Below, in pieces: positions 23,334 to 31,771 of a stretch of 64,000 bases of DNA. Made by a program: the position numbers and the translations under genes. The DNA comes from Lachnospiraceae bacterium (GTDB taxonomy: Bacteria; Bacillota; Clostridia; Lachnospirales; Lachnospiraceae), in the NCBI GenBank assembly GCA_017432565.1, contig JAFRIW010000056.1:124001-188000 (forward strand), written 5' to 3'. The first letter of the stretch is position 1. Every line of letters starts with the position of its first letter. The notes below the pieces were generated by a model that saw only the letters and a program-made list of their open reading frames with translations, was not told the DNA's origin and searched no databases.

Positions 23334-26300
23334 ATGTATCTTAAGAGCATTGAAATACAGGGATTCAAATCCTTTGCAAACAAAATGCGGTTTGAGTTCC
23401 ACAACGGAATCACGGGAATCGTCGGACCGAACGGAAGCGGAAAGAGCAATGTCGCGGACGCGGTCCGCTGGGTGCTCGGAGAACAGCGCGTCAAACAGCT
23501 GCGCGGCGCATCCATGCAGGATGTTATTTTTGCCGGAACAGAGCTGAGAAAACCGCTGGGCTTTGCCTATGTGGCAATTACGCTGGATAATTCGGACCAC
23601 AAGCTTCCCGTGGATTACGAGGAAGTCACGGTTGCCAGAAGAATCTACCGGTCCGGCGAGAGCGAATATCTGCTGAACGGCGTACAGTGCAGACTGCGTG
23701 ATATCAATGAGCTGTTTTATGACACCGGAATCGGCAAGGAAGGATACTCCATCATCGGACAGGGCCAGATCGATAAAATTCTGTCCGACAAACCGGAAGA
23801 CCGGCGCGAACTCTTCGATGAGGCTGCCGGTATTGTCAAATACAAACGCCGCAAGGAACAATCTGTCAAGAAACTTGAAAATGAGCAGGCTAACCTGGTC
23901 CGTGTGACGGATATTCTGCAGGAACTGCAGAAGCAGGTCGGCCCGCTGGAGAGACAGGCCGAAAAGGCGAGAATTTATCTGAAAAAGCGCGAAGAGCTGA
24001 AGACGGCAGACGTCAATTGCTTTCTCCTGCAGCATCATCAGGTGACGGAAGAGATGGATCATCTCTCCAGAGACCTGGAGATTGCGGACGTGGATCTCAC
24101 CTCTGCCAGAACTCAGTATGAAGCGTCCAATGTCGAGTATGACCACATTCAGGACAGACTCGCGGGACTGGATGCGCTGATCACGCAGATCCGGGACAAA
24201 ATATCGAAAACCAATCTGATCCGCGGCCAGCTGGAAGGCGACATCAAACTTTTTGAGGAGCAGATCCGCTCCGCCAGAACCAGTGCCGAGCATATGCGGC
24301 AGCGTCAGGCTGCGGTCACGCAGGAGCTGGAGCGGCGAAATGCCGAGAAGGAACAGATCCTCGGCGAAAAGAATGCCGTCGATGCGGATCTCTCAGGACT
24401 GGTGGCTCAGCGGGACGAAGCGGCCGGACAACAGCAGGCGCTTGCGGAACAGATCCGGCTTCTCATGGATCAGATCAACGAGAAGAAGGATGCAGTTCTG
24501 CACATCCTGGATGAGCGTGCTGCCATCAAATCCCGCATGGCTTCTCTGACGACACAGGAAGAACAGCTGGCCGTGCGCAAGGCCGAGCTCACCAGCAGAC
24601 TGGTTCAGGTCCGGACGGACGAGAGCCGGCAGGACGAAGTTATTCTGGACCTGCAGAATCGATTTGACGCTCTGGCGCAGGAGATCGAGGAGCTGAATGC
24701 CGAAAAGGCAGCCGTCGAGGAATCGATCGCGGGCAAAAAGACCGAGCTGGCGCAGACAGATGAGAAAATGCGCGCTGCGGAATTCTCCTATCAGCAGGAA
24801 AAAGCGCGGCTGGACTCTCTTGCAAATCTGACCGAGCGCTATGAGGGCTTCGGCAACAGCGTCAAGCGCGTCATGGAGCACAAACAGCAGGAGCCGGGCC
24901 TGATCGGCGTCGTCGCAGACCTGATCAAGACGGATTCCAGATACGAGACGGCAATTGAGGTCGCGCTCGGCGGCAATATTCAGAATGTGGTCACCGAGGA
25001 CGAGGCGACAGCCAAGCGCATGATTGAGATGCTGAAGAAGGAAAAGGCAGGCCGGGCAACTTTCCTGCCGCTCACCACGATCCGGAATCAGCAGGAATTC
25101 AAGGCGAAAGAGATTCTGAAGGAACCCGGCGTGATCGGCATGGCCGATGAGCTGGTTCGCACGGACGCCCGTTTTCAGGATGTCGCGGCGGCGCTGCTCG
25201 GCAGGGTGGTCATTGTGGACACCTTTGACCACGCCGTGAAGGCGAGCGCGAAATTCCATCACACAGTCCGCATGGTAACGCTGGAGGGCGAACTCTTCGC
25301 ACCGGGCGGTGCTATCAGCGGCGGCGCATTCCGCAACAGCAGCAATCTGCTCGGCCGCAGACGTGAGATGGCCGAGCTGCAGGAGAAGGTCGCAAAATGC
25401 CGGGCGGAAGCGGACCGGCTGCGCCAGGCTATCGAAGACACCAAGTCGGAGAGAAACCGTCTGCGCGCCAGACTGGAAACCATCCGCATGACACTGCAGT
25501 CCAGGTTCCTGGAACAGAACACGACACGCGTGAATATCATCCAGGAGCAGGAGAAGAAGGAAAGCGCTGCGGACGATCTGGAGCTGCTCCGGGAGGAGAG
25601 CGCCTCGATCGAGGAAAAGACAGCTTCCATCGCCGCGGAGAAGCAGCAGATCGCAGCAGATCTCGAGGCGTCTGTCGTCTCTGAAAATGAAGCGAACCAG
25701 ACCGCGGCACAGCTGCAGGTACAGGCGGACGGACTGCGGAAGGAGGAAGAAGAGAAAGCCTCCGTAGTGGCGTCCTGGGATATCGAGATCAGCAAAATCC
25801 GGCAGAAGGAGAGTTTTGCCGCGGAAAACCTTGCCCGCATCGAGGAGGAGGTCGGACGGAGTGAAGCCGAACTGCAGGAGATTCTGGAAAACCTGCAGAA
25901 GTACGAAGAAGATATCGCCTTCCGGGAAAAGAATATTGAGGAGACCCGCAAGACCATCGAGTCCTCCCACGGTGTACAGGACGAGGACGAGAAGGCCCTG
26001 AAGGACAGCACAGAGGAAAAGACGCAGCTGACTGCCCGTCAGCGCGAGGTCTATGAAGAGAGAGGACGTCTCTCTGATACCATCAGCGGTCTTGAAAAGG
26101 AGCTGGTTCGTCTGACGACCCGCAGGGAGCGTCTCGAGGAGCAGATCGACTCACAGGTTCATTACATGTGGGATGAATACGAGATCACCCTCAGCGACGC
26201 GAAAAAGCTCAGGAACGAAGAACTGACGGATCTCGAAGCGCTGAAGGAGACTGCCGCGGAGCTCAAGAAACAGATCCGCGAGCTGGGCAGCGTCAACGTC

Positions 26301-26894
26301 AATGCCATCGAAGAATACCGGGAGGTCTCCGAGCGGTACACCTTCATGAAGGGTCAGTACGATGACCTGGTGGAGGCAGCCAAAGCACTGGAAGGCATCA
26401 TTGAGGAACTGGATAACTCCATGCGCAGACAGTTCCGCCAGCAGTTTGCCCGGATCACAAAGGAATTCGACAAGGTCTTCAAGGAACTGTTCGGCGGCGG
26501 AACCGGTACGCTGGAGCTGATGGAGGATGCGGATATCCTGGAAGCGGGCGTGCGCGTCATTGCGCAGCCGCCGGGAAAGAAGCTGCAGAATATGATGCAG
26601 ATGTCCGGCGGAGAAAAGGCCCTGACCGCAATTGCGCTGCTTTTTGCGATCCAGAATCTGAAGCCGTCGCCCTTCTGCCTGCTGGATGAGATTGAGGCGG
26701 CTCTGGATGAGAGCAATGTCGGCCGGTTTGCACAGTATCTGCACAAGCTGACGAAATATACACAGTTCATTGTCATTACGCACCGGCGCGGAACCATGGA
26801 ACAGGCGGACCGTCTTTACGGTATTACAATGCAGGAGAAAGGTGTTTCGGCGCTGGTCAGCGTCAACCTGATTGAGAAGGATCTGAGCGCGTAA
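23334..26894 (+). CDS. smc: Chromosome segregation protein SMC
   Basis: A 1186-residue ATPase that with ScpA and ScpB (at 58.8-60.2 kb of this window) compacts and separates chromosomes. Walker A GPNGSGKSN near residue 32, two long coiled coils (~165-500 and ~680-1020), a hinge between them, the ABC signature MSGGEKAL, and Walker B CLLDEIEAALDE. All key motifs are intact and the length is typical. The start has a weak ribosome site and follows rnc by three bases, so coupling is likely. Confidence 0.98.
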   Translation: MYLKSIEIQGFKSFANKMRFEFHNGITGIVGPNGSGKSNVADAVRWVLGEQRVKQLRGASMQDVIFAGTELRKPLGFAYVAITLDNSDHKLPVDYEEVTVARRIYRSGESEYLLNGVQCRLRDINELFYDTGIGKEGYSIIGQGQIDKILSDKPEDRRELFDEAAGIVKYKRRKEQSVKKLENEQANLVRVTDILQELQKQVGPLERQAEKARIYLKKREELKTADVNCFLLQHHQVTEEMDHLSRDLEIADVDLTSARTQYEASNVEYDHIQDRLAGLDALITQIRDKISKTNLIRGQLEGDIKLFEEQIRSARTSAEHMRQRQAAVTQELERRNAEKEQILGEKNAVDADLSGLVAQRDEAAGQQQALAEQIRLLMDQINEKKDAVLHILDERAAIKSRMASLTTQEEQLAVRKAELTSRLVQVRTDESRQDEVILDLQNRFDALAQEIEELNAEKAAVEESIAGKKTELAQTDEKMRAAEFSYQQEKARLDSLANLTERYEGFGNSVKRVMEHKQQEPGLIGVVADLIKTDSRYETAIEVALGGNIQNVVTEDEATAKRMIEMLKKEKAGRATFLPLTTIRNQQEFKAKEILKEPGVIGMADELVRTDARFQDVAAALLGRVVIVDTFDHAVKASAKFHHTVRMVTLEGELFAPGGAISGGAFRNSSNLLGRRREMAELQEKVAKCRAEADRLRQAIEDTKSERNRLRARLETIRMTLQSRFLEQNTTRVNIIQEQEKKESAADDLELLREESASIEEKTASIAAEKQQIAADLEASVVSENEANQTAAQLQVQADGLRKEEEEKASVVASWDIEISKIRQKESFAAENLARIEEEVGRSEAELQEILENLQKYEEDIAFREKNIEETRKTIESSHGVQDEDEKALKDSTEEKTQLTARQREVYEERGRLSDTISGLEKELVRLTTRRERLEEQIDSQVHYMWDEYEITLSDAKKLRNEELTDLEALKETAAELKKQIRELGSVNVNAIEEYREVSERYTFMKGQYDDLVEAAKALEGIIEELDNSMRRQFRQQFARITKEFDKVFKELFGGGTGTLELMEDADILEAGVRVIAQPPGKKLQNMMQMSGGEKALTAIALLFAIQNLKPSPFCLLDEIEAALDESNVGRFAQYLHKLTKYTQFIVITHRRGTMEQADRLYGITMQEKGVSALVSVNLIEKDLSA

Positions 26895-26906
26895 GGAGCT
26901 AAAAGC

Positions 26907-27851
26907 ATGGCAGAAGAGAAAAAAGGATTCATAGCGAAGCTGAGAGCCGGTCTTTCCAAGACCAGAGACAGTATTGTATCCGGTATGGACCGGGTGTTTC
27001 TCGGAAGCTCCAGAATCGATGATGATTTCTATGACGAGCTGGAAGAACTGATGATCATGGGTGACATGGGCATTCATGCGACGGATGAGATCCTGACAAA
27101 TCTGAAGCGTCAGGTGAAGGAGCAGCATATCCGCGAGCCCAAAGACTGCCGTGAGCTTCTGATCAGCAACATCATGGATCAGATGACAGTGGATGAGCAC
27201 GCGTATGACTTTGAGGAGGGGCCTTCGGTTGTCCTGATTATCGGCGTCAACGGCGTGGGCAAGACCACGAGTGTCGGAAAACTGGCAGGCATCTATAAGA
27301 ACCGCGGCAAACGTGTTCTGATCGCCGCTGCGGACACTTTCCGCGCAGCTGCGGGAGAACAGCTGGAGGTCTGGGCGGAACGCGCGGGCGTCGATATGAT
27401 CGGCGCGCCGGAGGGCTCTGACCCCGCCAGCGTGATTTATGACGCAGTCTCTGCCGCAAAAGCGCGCAAAATCGATATTCTGCTCTGTGACACGGCAGGC
27501 CGCCTGCACAATAAGAAGAATCTGATGGCGGAGCTGGCCAAAATGGACAGAATCATCACCCGCGAATATCCGGGCGCGATCCGGGAAAATCTGGTTGTCC
27601 TGGACGGAACGACAGGGCAGAATGCTCTGTCCCAGGCAAGAGAATTCGCCGGTGTGACAGATCTGACCGGAATTATTCTCACCAAAATGGACGGGACCAG
27701 CAAGGGCGGAATTGCCATCGCGGTCCAGTCGGAACTCAAGATACCCGTCAAATACATTGGAATCGGCGAAAGCATGGAAGATCTCCAGCGTTTTGAGCCC
27801 AGAGAATTCGTTGAGGCGATTTTCCGGGGAAGTGAAGAGGGACAGGAATGA
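26907..27851 (+). CDS. ftsY: Signal recognition particle receptor FtsY
   Basis: A 314-residue SRP-family GTPase that receives ribosome-SRP complexes at the membrane. NG domain: GVNGVGKTT (P-loop), ADTFRAAA, CDTAGR, TKMDGTSKGG and GIGES. The acidic A domain seen in E. coli is missing, as usual in Firmicutes. AAGGAG precedes the start. It overlaps the next gene, ilvA, by four bases (ATGA); ffh is not adjacent. Confidence 0.97.
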   Translation: MAEEKKGFIAKLRAGLSKTRDSIVSGMDRVFLGSSRIDDDFYDELEELMIMGDMGIHATDEILTNLKRQVKEQHIREPKDCRELLISNIMDQMTVDEHAYDFEEGPSVVLIIGVNGVGKTTSVGKLAGIYKNRGKRVLIAAADTFRAAAGEQLEVWAERAGVDMIGAPEGSDPASVIYDAVSAAKARKIDILLCDTAGRLHNKKNLMAELAKMDRIITREYPGAIRENLVVLDGTTGQNALSQAREFAGVTDLTGIILTKMDGTSKGGIAIAVQSELKIPVKYIGIGESMEDLQRFEPREFVEAIFRGSEEGQE

Positions 27852-29065
27852 AGCAGCTGACACTGGAAGCATTCGAAGCGGCCTGCGAGCAGGTCGGAAA
27901 AGTCACCCTGAATACAGAGCTGATTTATTCGGATTATTACAGCCAGATCACCGGAGGACGTGTGTATCTGAAGCCTGAGAACATGCAGCGCACCGGCGCA
28001 TACAAGGTGCGCGGCGCATATTATAAGATCAGCACACTCTCGGAGGAGGAACGGAGCAGAGGCCTCGTTACCGCTTCAGCCGGCAACCACGCGCAGGGCG
28101 TGGCTTATGCCGCGAAAAGCTACGGTGTGAAGGCAGTCATTGTCATGCCGACGACAACGCCGCTGATCAAAGTCAACCGCACCAAAGCTCTGGGGGCGGA
28201 AGTGGTTCTGCAGGGCGACGTCTATGATGAAGCCTGCGAAGTCGCACTGCGCCTGGCTGAGGAACACGGCTATACTTTCATCCACCCTTTTGACGATCCC
28301 GCTGTCGCGACCGGACAGGGCACCATAGCTATGGAGATCATCAAGGAGCTCCCGCTGGTGGATATGATCCTGGTTCCCGTCGGAGGAGGCGGTCTCGCCG
28401 CGGGCGTGGCGACGCTCACCAAGCTGCTCAAGCCCGGCGTGCAGGTTTTCGGCGTGGAGCCGGAAGGGGCTGCATGCCTTTCCGAGTCGCTGAAAAACGG
28501 GGCTGTGACGACCCTGAATTCCGTTAATACCATCGCGGACGGCACGGCAGTGAAAACGCCGGGCGCAGAGGTCTTTCCCTATCTGCAGCAAAATCTGGAC
28601 GGGGTGATTACCGTTCCGGACCGGGAACTGGTGACGGCATTCCTGGATATGGTGGAAAACCACAAGATGGTCGTGGAAAATTCCGGCCTTTTATCTGTCG
28701 CCGCGCTGCGGCAGATCGACGGCGCCGGGAAGAAGATCGTCAGTGTGCTTTCCGGCGGCAACATGGATGTGATTACCATGTCTTCCGTTGTCTCTCAGGG
28801 CCTGATCCTGCGTGACAGAATCTTTACCGTCTCCGTGCGGCTTCCGGACCGGCCGGGTGAACTGCACCGCGTCTCGGGCGTAATCGCCCGCGCGCTCGGA
28901 AATGTCATCAAGCTGGAGCACAATCAGTTTGTAACGATCAACCGGAATGCTGCCGTGGAGCTGCGTATAACCATGGAAGCTTTCGGAACAGAGCATAAAA
29001 ACGAGATTATCGAGGTGCTTGAGAAGGAAGGCTATCAGCCGAAACTCGAGCGTACGGTCATCTGA
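27848..29065 (+). CDS. ilvA: Threonine ammonia-lyase (threonine deaminase)
   Basis: A 405-residue PLP enzyme converting threonine to 2-oxobutyrate and ammonia. The PLP lysine is in TGAYKVRGA; the glycine loop is PVGGGGLAAG; the cofactor Ser/Gly region SAGNHAQGVA is present. The C-terminal ~75 residues form a single ACT domain (SVRLPDRPGELHRV), as in the short, catabolic/biosynthetic Firmicute form. It is coupled to ftsY upstream and to the following gene by one-base overlap (TGATG). Why a metabolic enzyme sits in this operon is not clear from sequence. Confidence 0.94.
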   Translation: MKQLTLEAFEAACEQVGKVTLNTELIYSDYYSQITGGRVYLKPENMQRTGAYKVRGAYYKISTLSEEERSRGLVTASAGNHAQGVAYAAKSYGVKAVIVMPTTTPLIKVNRTKALGAEVVLQGDVYDEACEVALRLAEEHGYTFIHPFDDPAVATGQGTIAMEIIKELPLVDMILVPVGGGGLAAGVATLTKLLKPGVQVFGVEPEGAACLSESLKNGAVTTLNSVNTIADGTAVKTPGAEVFPYLQQNLDGVITVPDRELVTAFLDMVENHKMVVENSGLLSVAALRQIDGAGKKIVSVLSGGNMDVITMSSVVSQGLILRDRIFTVSVRLPDRPGELHRVSGVIARALGNVIKLEHNQFVTINRNAAVELRITMEAFGTEHKNEIIEVLEKEGYQPKLERTVI

Positions 29066-30183
29066 TGAAAAAAGAGGTCAGAAAAAACCCGAACAGGGTC
29101 AAGAAGATTTATCTTCTGAATATTATTGCGCTGTGCAGTCTGGTGCTGCTCTCGGTCCTCTCAGCCGTTCTGATTTATCAGCGTTACTATGCCGCCGAGC
29201 GGGAACTGAAAAAAACACAGGTCCAGCTGGAGGAGGCACGGCACGACAACACGGTTTACACGCAGGAAGACCTGGACGCAAGAGTGAATACGGCACGGCT
29301 GGAAGGCAATGCCGAGCAGCTGCGCATGATCCGGGACAGGATCCGCGAGGCCTACACAGACGGAGAGAGCACACTGGGTGTACTGCGGGATCTTTTTAGC
29401 GAAGAACTGGTCGTGAAAAACGGCGGCACCTATTCTTTTGTCCCGATTCTTCAGGAGCTTGACCGCAGCGGCTTCAAACCGGGCGATTTTATTCCCGCGA
29501 ACGGAATTATGCGCTATGTCGGCAGCCGCAGCTCGGTCCGGCTGATGCTGGGAATTGATGTCAGCGCCGAAAACGGTGACATCGATTGGGAGAAAGTCGC
29601 GGAGGACCAGGTGACTTTTGCCATGCTGCGCGCGGCATACCGGCCGGAAGGCGGAGAGAATGACAGACTCATGCCTCTGCAGAAGGATGAGTATTTCGAG
29701 GAAAATCTGACAGGCGCCCGGAGCAGCGGAATCAGGGCAGGTGCATATTTTGTCCTGGATGCCGTAAGCCGCAAAGAGGCGGTGGAAGAAGCGGATGAGG
29801 TCATCCGGATTCTGAACGGCGCGGGTGAGGAGAATGCGGCTTATACGAGAACCGAGAAAATCAACAGTTATGTCGCGGTGGTGGTGCCTGTCCCGCTTGA
29901 AGAGGAACGGACTTATTCTCTGACAGAGGCGGAATGGACGGAATATGCTGCGGCTGCCTGTGAGCGGATCCGCGGAGCCGGCTACGAGCCGCTGATCTGC
30001 GGAAATCTGAATGCGCTGGTCACCCAGCTGGATCTGAAGAAGGTGCAGAACTTCGGTAAGTGGGTCATCAATTACGACAACGATCCGTACTATCCCTATC
30101 CCTTCTCACTCTGGCGCTACAGTATGTCGGGCATGATTGACGGAATCGAAGGGCCGGTCAATCTGGACGTGGAAATTCATTGA
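29065..30183 (+). CDS. Membrane-anchored GH25 (lysozyme-like) protein, catalytic pair lost
   Basis: A 372-residue protein: a positively charged N-terminus, one membrane anchor (residues ~15-38), a coiled stretch (~40-100), then a GH25 muramidase fold from GIDVSAENGDIDWEKV (D165) to SLWRYSMSGMIDGI near the end. In active GH25 enzymes the Tyr-strand carries a D-x-E catalytic pair just before an RT. Here the strand reads YVAVVVPVPLEEERT, so both acidic residues are replaced by Val (V274, V276). It is probably a non-catalytic cell-wall-binding relative. It overlaps ilvA by one base and is likely in the same operon. Confidence 0.8.
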   Translation: MKKEVRKNPNRVKKIYLLNIIALCSLVLLSVLSAVLIYQRYYAAERELKKTQVQLEEARHDNTVYTQEDLDARVNTARLEGNAEQLRMIRDRIREAYTDGESTLGVLRDLFSEELVVKNGGTYSFVPILQELDRSGFKPGDFIPANGIMRYVGSRSSVRLMLGIDVSAENGDIDWEKVAEDQVTFAMLRAAYRPEGGENDRLMPLQKDEYFEENLTGARSSGIRAGAYFVLDAVSRKEAVEEADEVIRILNGAGEENAAYTRTEKINSYVAVVVPVPLEEERTYSLTEAEWTEYAAAACERIRGAGYEPLICGNLNALVTQLDLKKVQNFGKWVINYDNDPYYPYPFSLWRYSMSGMIDGIEGPVNLDVEIH

Positions 30184-30210
30184 CAGTTCAGCGGAGGTTT
30201 GGAAGCCACT

Positions 30211-31401
30211 ATGCAGGTACAGGTGCTTCGCGGTGAAAATCAGATCGGCAGTTCCATTCTGAAGATCATTTCCGGAACAACCCGGCTGATCCTGGATGTC
30301 GGCAGCGAAATTGAGAGCACGCATACGCCCAAGGTTCCCAGAATCGAAGGGCTCTTCCGGGGTGAGCCCGGCTATGATGCTGTCCTGATTTCCCATCACT
30401 TTCTGGACCACGCCGGCCTGATCCCCTATATTGTCCCGCAGATTCCGGTCTATATGTCCCGCAGAACCTATGAGTTCTATCGCTACACGGCCGAGTACCA
30501 GCGCATGAATGTACTCAGAGAGCCTGTCCTTTTTGAAGATCAGCAGCTCGATGAAAACGGCAATTATACCTTTGTGATCGGAGATATCCGCGTGACGCCG
30601 ATTCTCTGTGAGGAGAACGGTTATGATTCTTATCTGTTTCTTCTCGAATCGGGGGGAGAGCGGATCCTTTACACCGGCGGACTCTGCAATGACTCGAGAG
30701 CGGTCAGTGAGGATCTTCTTTCGAGAATCCCGGAGGCAGACACACTGGTGGTGGAAGGGACCATGCTGTCCAGACCTTTCGCGGGACTCGGCAGCGAGAG
30801 AATGGTGGAGCAGAAGATCGAAGAACTGATGCAGCCCCTTCCGCCGGTCTTCCTGATTGCATCTTCAACGAATGTGCGGCGCTTTGAGAGCTTTGCGGAG
30901 GCGGCCTCCAGAAGCAGCAGAACCCTTCTGGTGGATGTCTATCAGGCGGGCATTCTCCTGGATGCGGACCGGGAACTGATGAATGAAAAGCATCATCCTG
31001 AGATCCGGGTGTTCCTGTCCGGCTCCCGCGGCCGCGAACTGAGCGACATCCGGCTGTTTGAACATCAGCAGATTGACAGGGAGATGGTTCCCTTCAAACA
31101 TATCGCCATGTGCGTGCGGCCGTCACGCGTGATGGAGCAGTATCTGAGCGAGCTGAATGCCGTTCATCCGCTCACCGGGGCGGTGCTGATTGTCTCGATG
31201 TGGCGCGGCTTCCGCGAGCAGAAGGATGTAAGACGTTTCCTGGAGCACTGTGAGAAGCTGGGGATGCGGATCGAGTATGTTCATACCAGTGGAACACTGG
31301 ATCTGGCCGTTCTCAAGGCGGTGGCAAAAAAGTGCGGGGCGGGCAGGATTGTTCCCGTGCACGCATATGAGCCGGAAAAGCTGATTGAACTGCTGAGCTG
31401 A
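30211..31401 (+). CDS. MBL-fold (beta-CASP-like) metallo-hydrolase relative, metal site altered
   Basis: A 396-residue protein with a metallo-beta-lactamase fold followed by a beta-CASP-like insert (SSTNVRRFESF), resembling RNase J or Cft2-type nucleases. The HxHxDH metal motif reads SHHFLDHAG: the second His is Phe (F64). The bridging Asp of the usual YTGD is Gly (YTGGLC). The last metal His may be kept in PVHAYEPE. So metal binding and activity are doubtful. ATG 30211 lies 13 bases after GGAGG; TTG 30199 would be too close. It is the last gene of the ftsY-ilvA group. No terminator is clear on this strand. Confidence 0.78.
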   Translation: MQVQVLRGENQIGSSILKIISGTTRLILDVGSEIESTHTPKVPRIEGLFRGEPGYDAVLISHHFLDHAGLIPYIVPQIPVYMSRRTYEFYRYTAEYQRMNVLREPVLFEDQQLDENGNYTFVIGDIRVTPILCEENGYDSYLFLLESGGERILYTGGLCNDSRAVSEDLLSRIPEADTLVVEGTMLSRPFAGLGSERMVEQKIEELMQPLPPVFLIASSTNVRRFESFAEAASRSSRTLLVDVYQAGILLDADRELMNEKHHPEIRVFLSGSRGRELSDIRLFEHQQIDREMVPFKHIAMCVRPSRVMEQYLSELNAVHPLTGAVLIVSMWRGFREQKDVRRFLEHCEKLGMRIEYVHTSGTLDLAVLKAVAKKCGAGRIVPVHAYEPEKLIELLS

Positions 31402-31437
31402 CAGACAGGGTCAGGAGATCGGACAGCCGGATCAGGC

Positions 31438-31471
31438 AAAAAGAAAACTCAGAAGCGGATGCTTCTGAGTT
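31438..31471 (-). terminator. Terminator of the tRNA-Leu pair
   Basis: On the minus strand, an 11-bp perfect stem AACTCAGAAGC / GCTTCTGAGTT with a 4-base loop, followed by TTCTTTTT. Confidence 0.88.
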
Positions 31472-31485
31472 TAATATATCTTTCG

Positions 31486-31569
31486 TGCGGAAGATGGGAC
31501 TTGAACCCACACGACGTTGCCGCCACAAGAACCTTAATCTTGCTCGTCTGCCAGTTCCGACACTTCCGC
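31486..31569 (-). tRNA. tRNA-Leu (anticodon AAG)
   Basis: 84 nt with a long variable arm, as for Leu. Acceptor GCGGAAG pairs with CTTCCGC. Anticodon stem CAAGA/TCTTG with loop TTAAGGT gives anticodon AAG (31533-31535), reading CUU and, if A34 is deaminated to inosine, CUC. T loop GTGGGTTCAAGTCCCAT is regular. CCA is not encoded. It is the second gene of a two-tRNA transcript. Confidence 0.93.
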
Positions 31570-31596
31570 GGATGCTTTCCTTTACCAAAGGAAAAA

Positions 31597-31679
31597 TGCA
31601 GGAGATGGGACTTGAACCCACACTGCCTTGCGACAACAGGCACCTGAAGCCTGCGCGTCTGCCATTCCGCCACTCCTGC
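31597..31679 (-). tRNA. tRNA-Leu (anticodon CAG)
   Basis: 83 nt with a long variable arm. Acceptor GCAGGAG pairs with CTCCTGC. Anticodon stem CAGGC/GCCTG with loop TTCAGGT gives CAG (31644-31646), reading CUG. CCA is not encoded. It lies 27 bases upstream (in transcription order) of tRNA-Leu(AAG), and they share the terminator at 31438-31471. Confidence 0.95.
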
Positions 31680-31690
31680 AAGCAAGGTAT

Positions 31691-31719
31691 AACTTAACAT
31701 TTTTCAGGATGGATGTCAA
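31691..31719 (-). promoter_or_regulatory. Probable promoter of the tRNA-Leu pair
   Basis: On the minus strand a perfect -35 TTGACA (31714-31719), 17 bases, and a weak -10 TAAGTT (31691-31696), just before the first tRNA. Confidence 0.55.
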
Positions 31720-31771
31720 CCACTTTTTTTGCTACAATGAGGGAACGAGTTCCGGAGGTGAATGGGCAGAA

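Noticed and set aside
22599..27872. Several antisense frames of 500-570 codons opposite rnc, smc and ftsY
   Set aside because: They lie opposite clearly conserved genes with all motifs intact, and their proteins show no recognisable domain.
31459..31708. Small plus-strand frames and an upstream extension of the acyltransferase gene
   Set aside because: This stretch is the two tRNA-Leu genes and their promoter on the minus strand; the protein start is placed after them.
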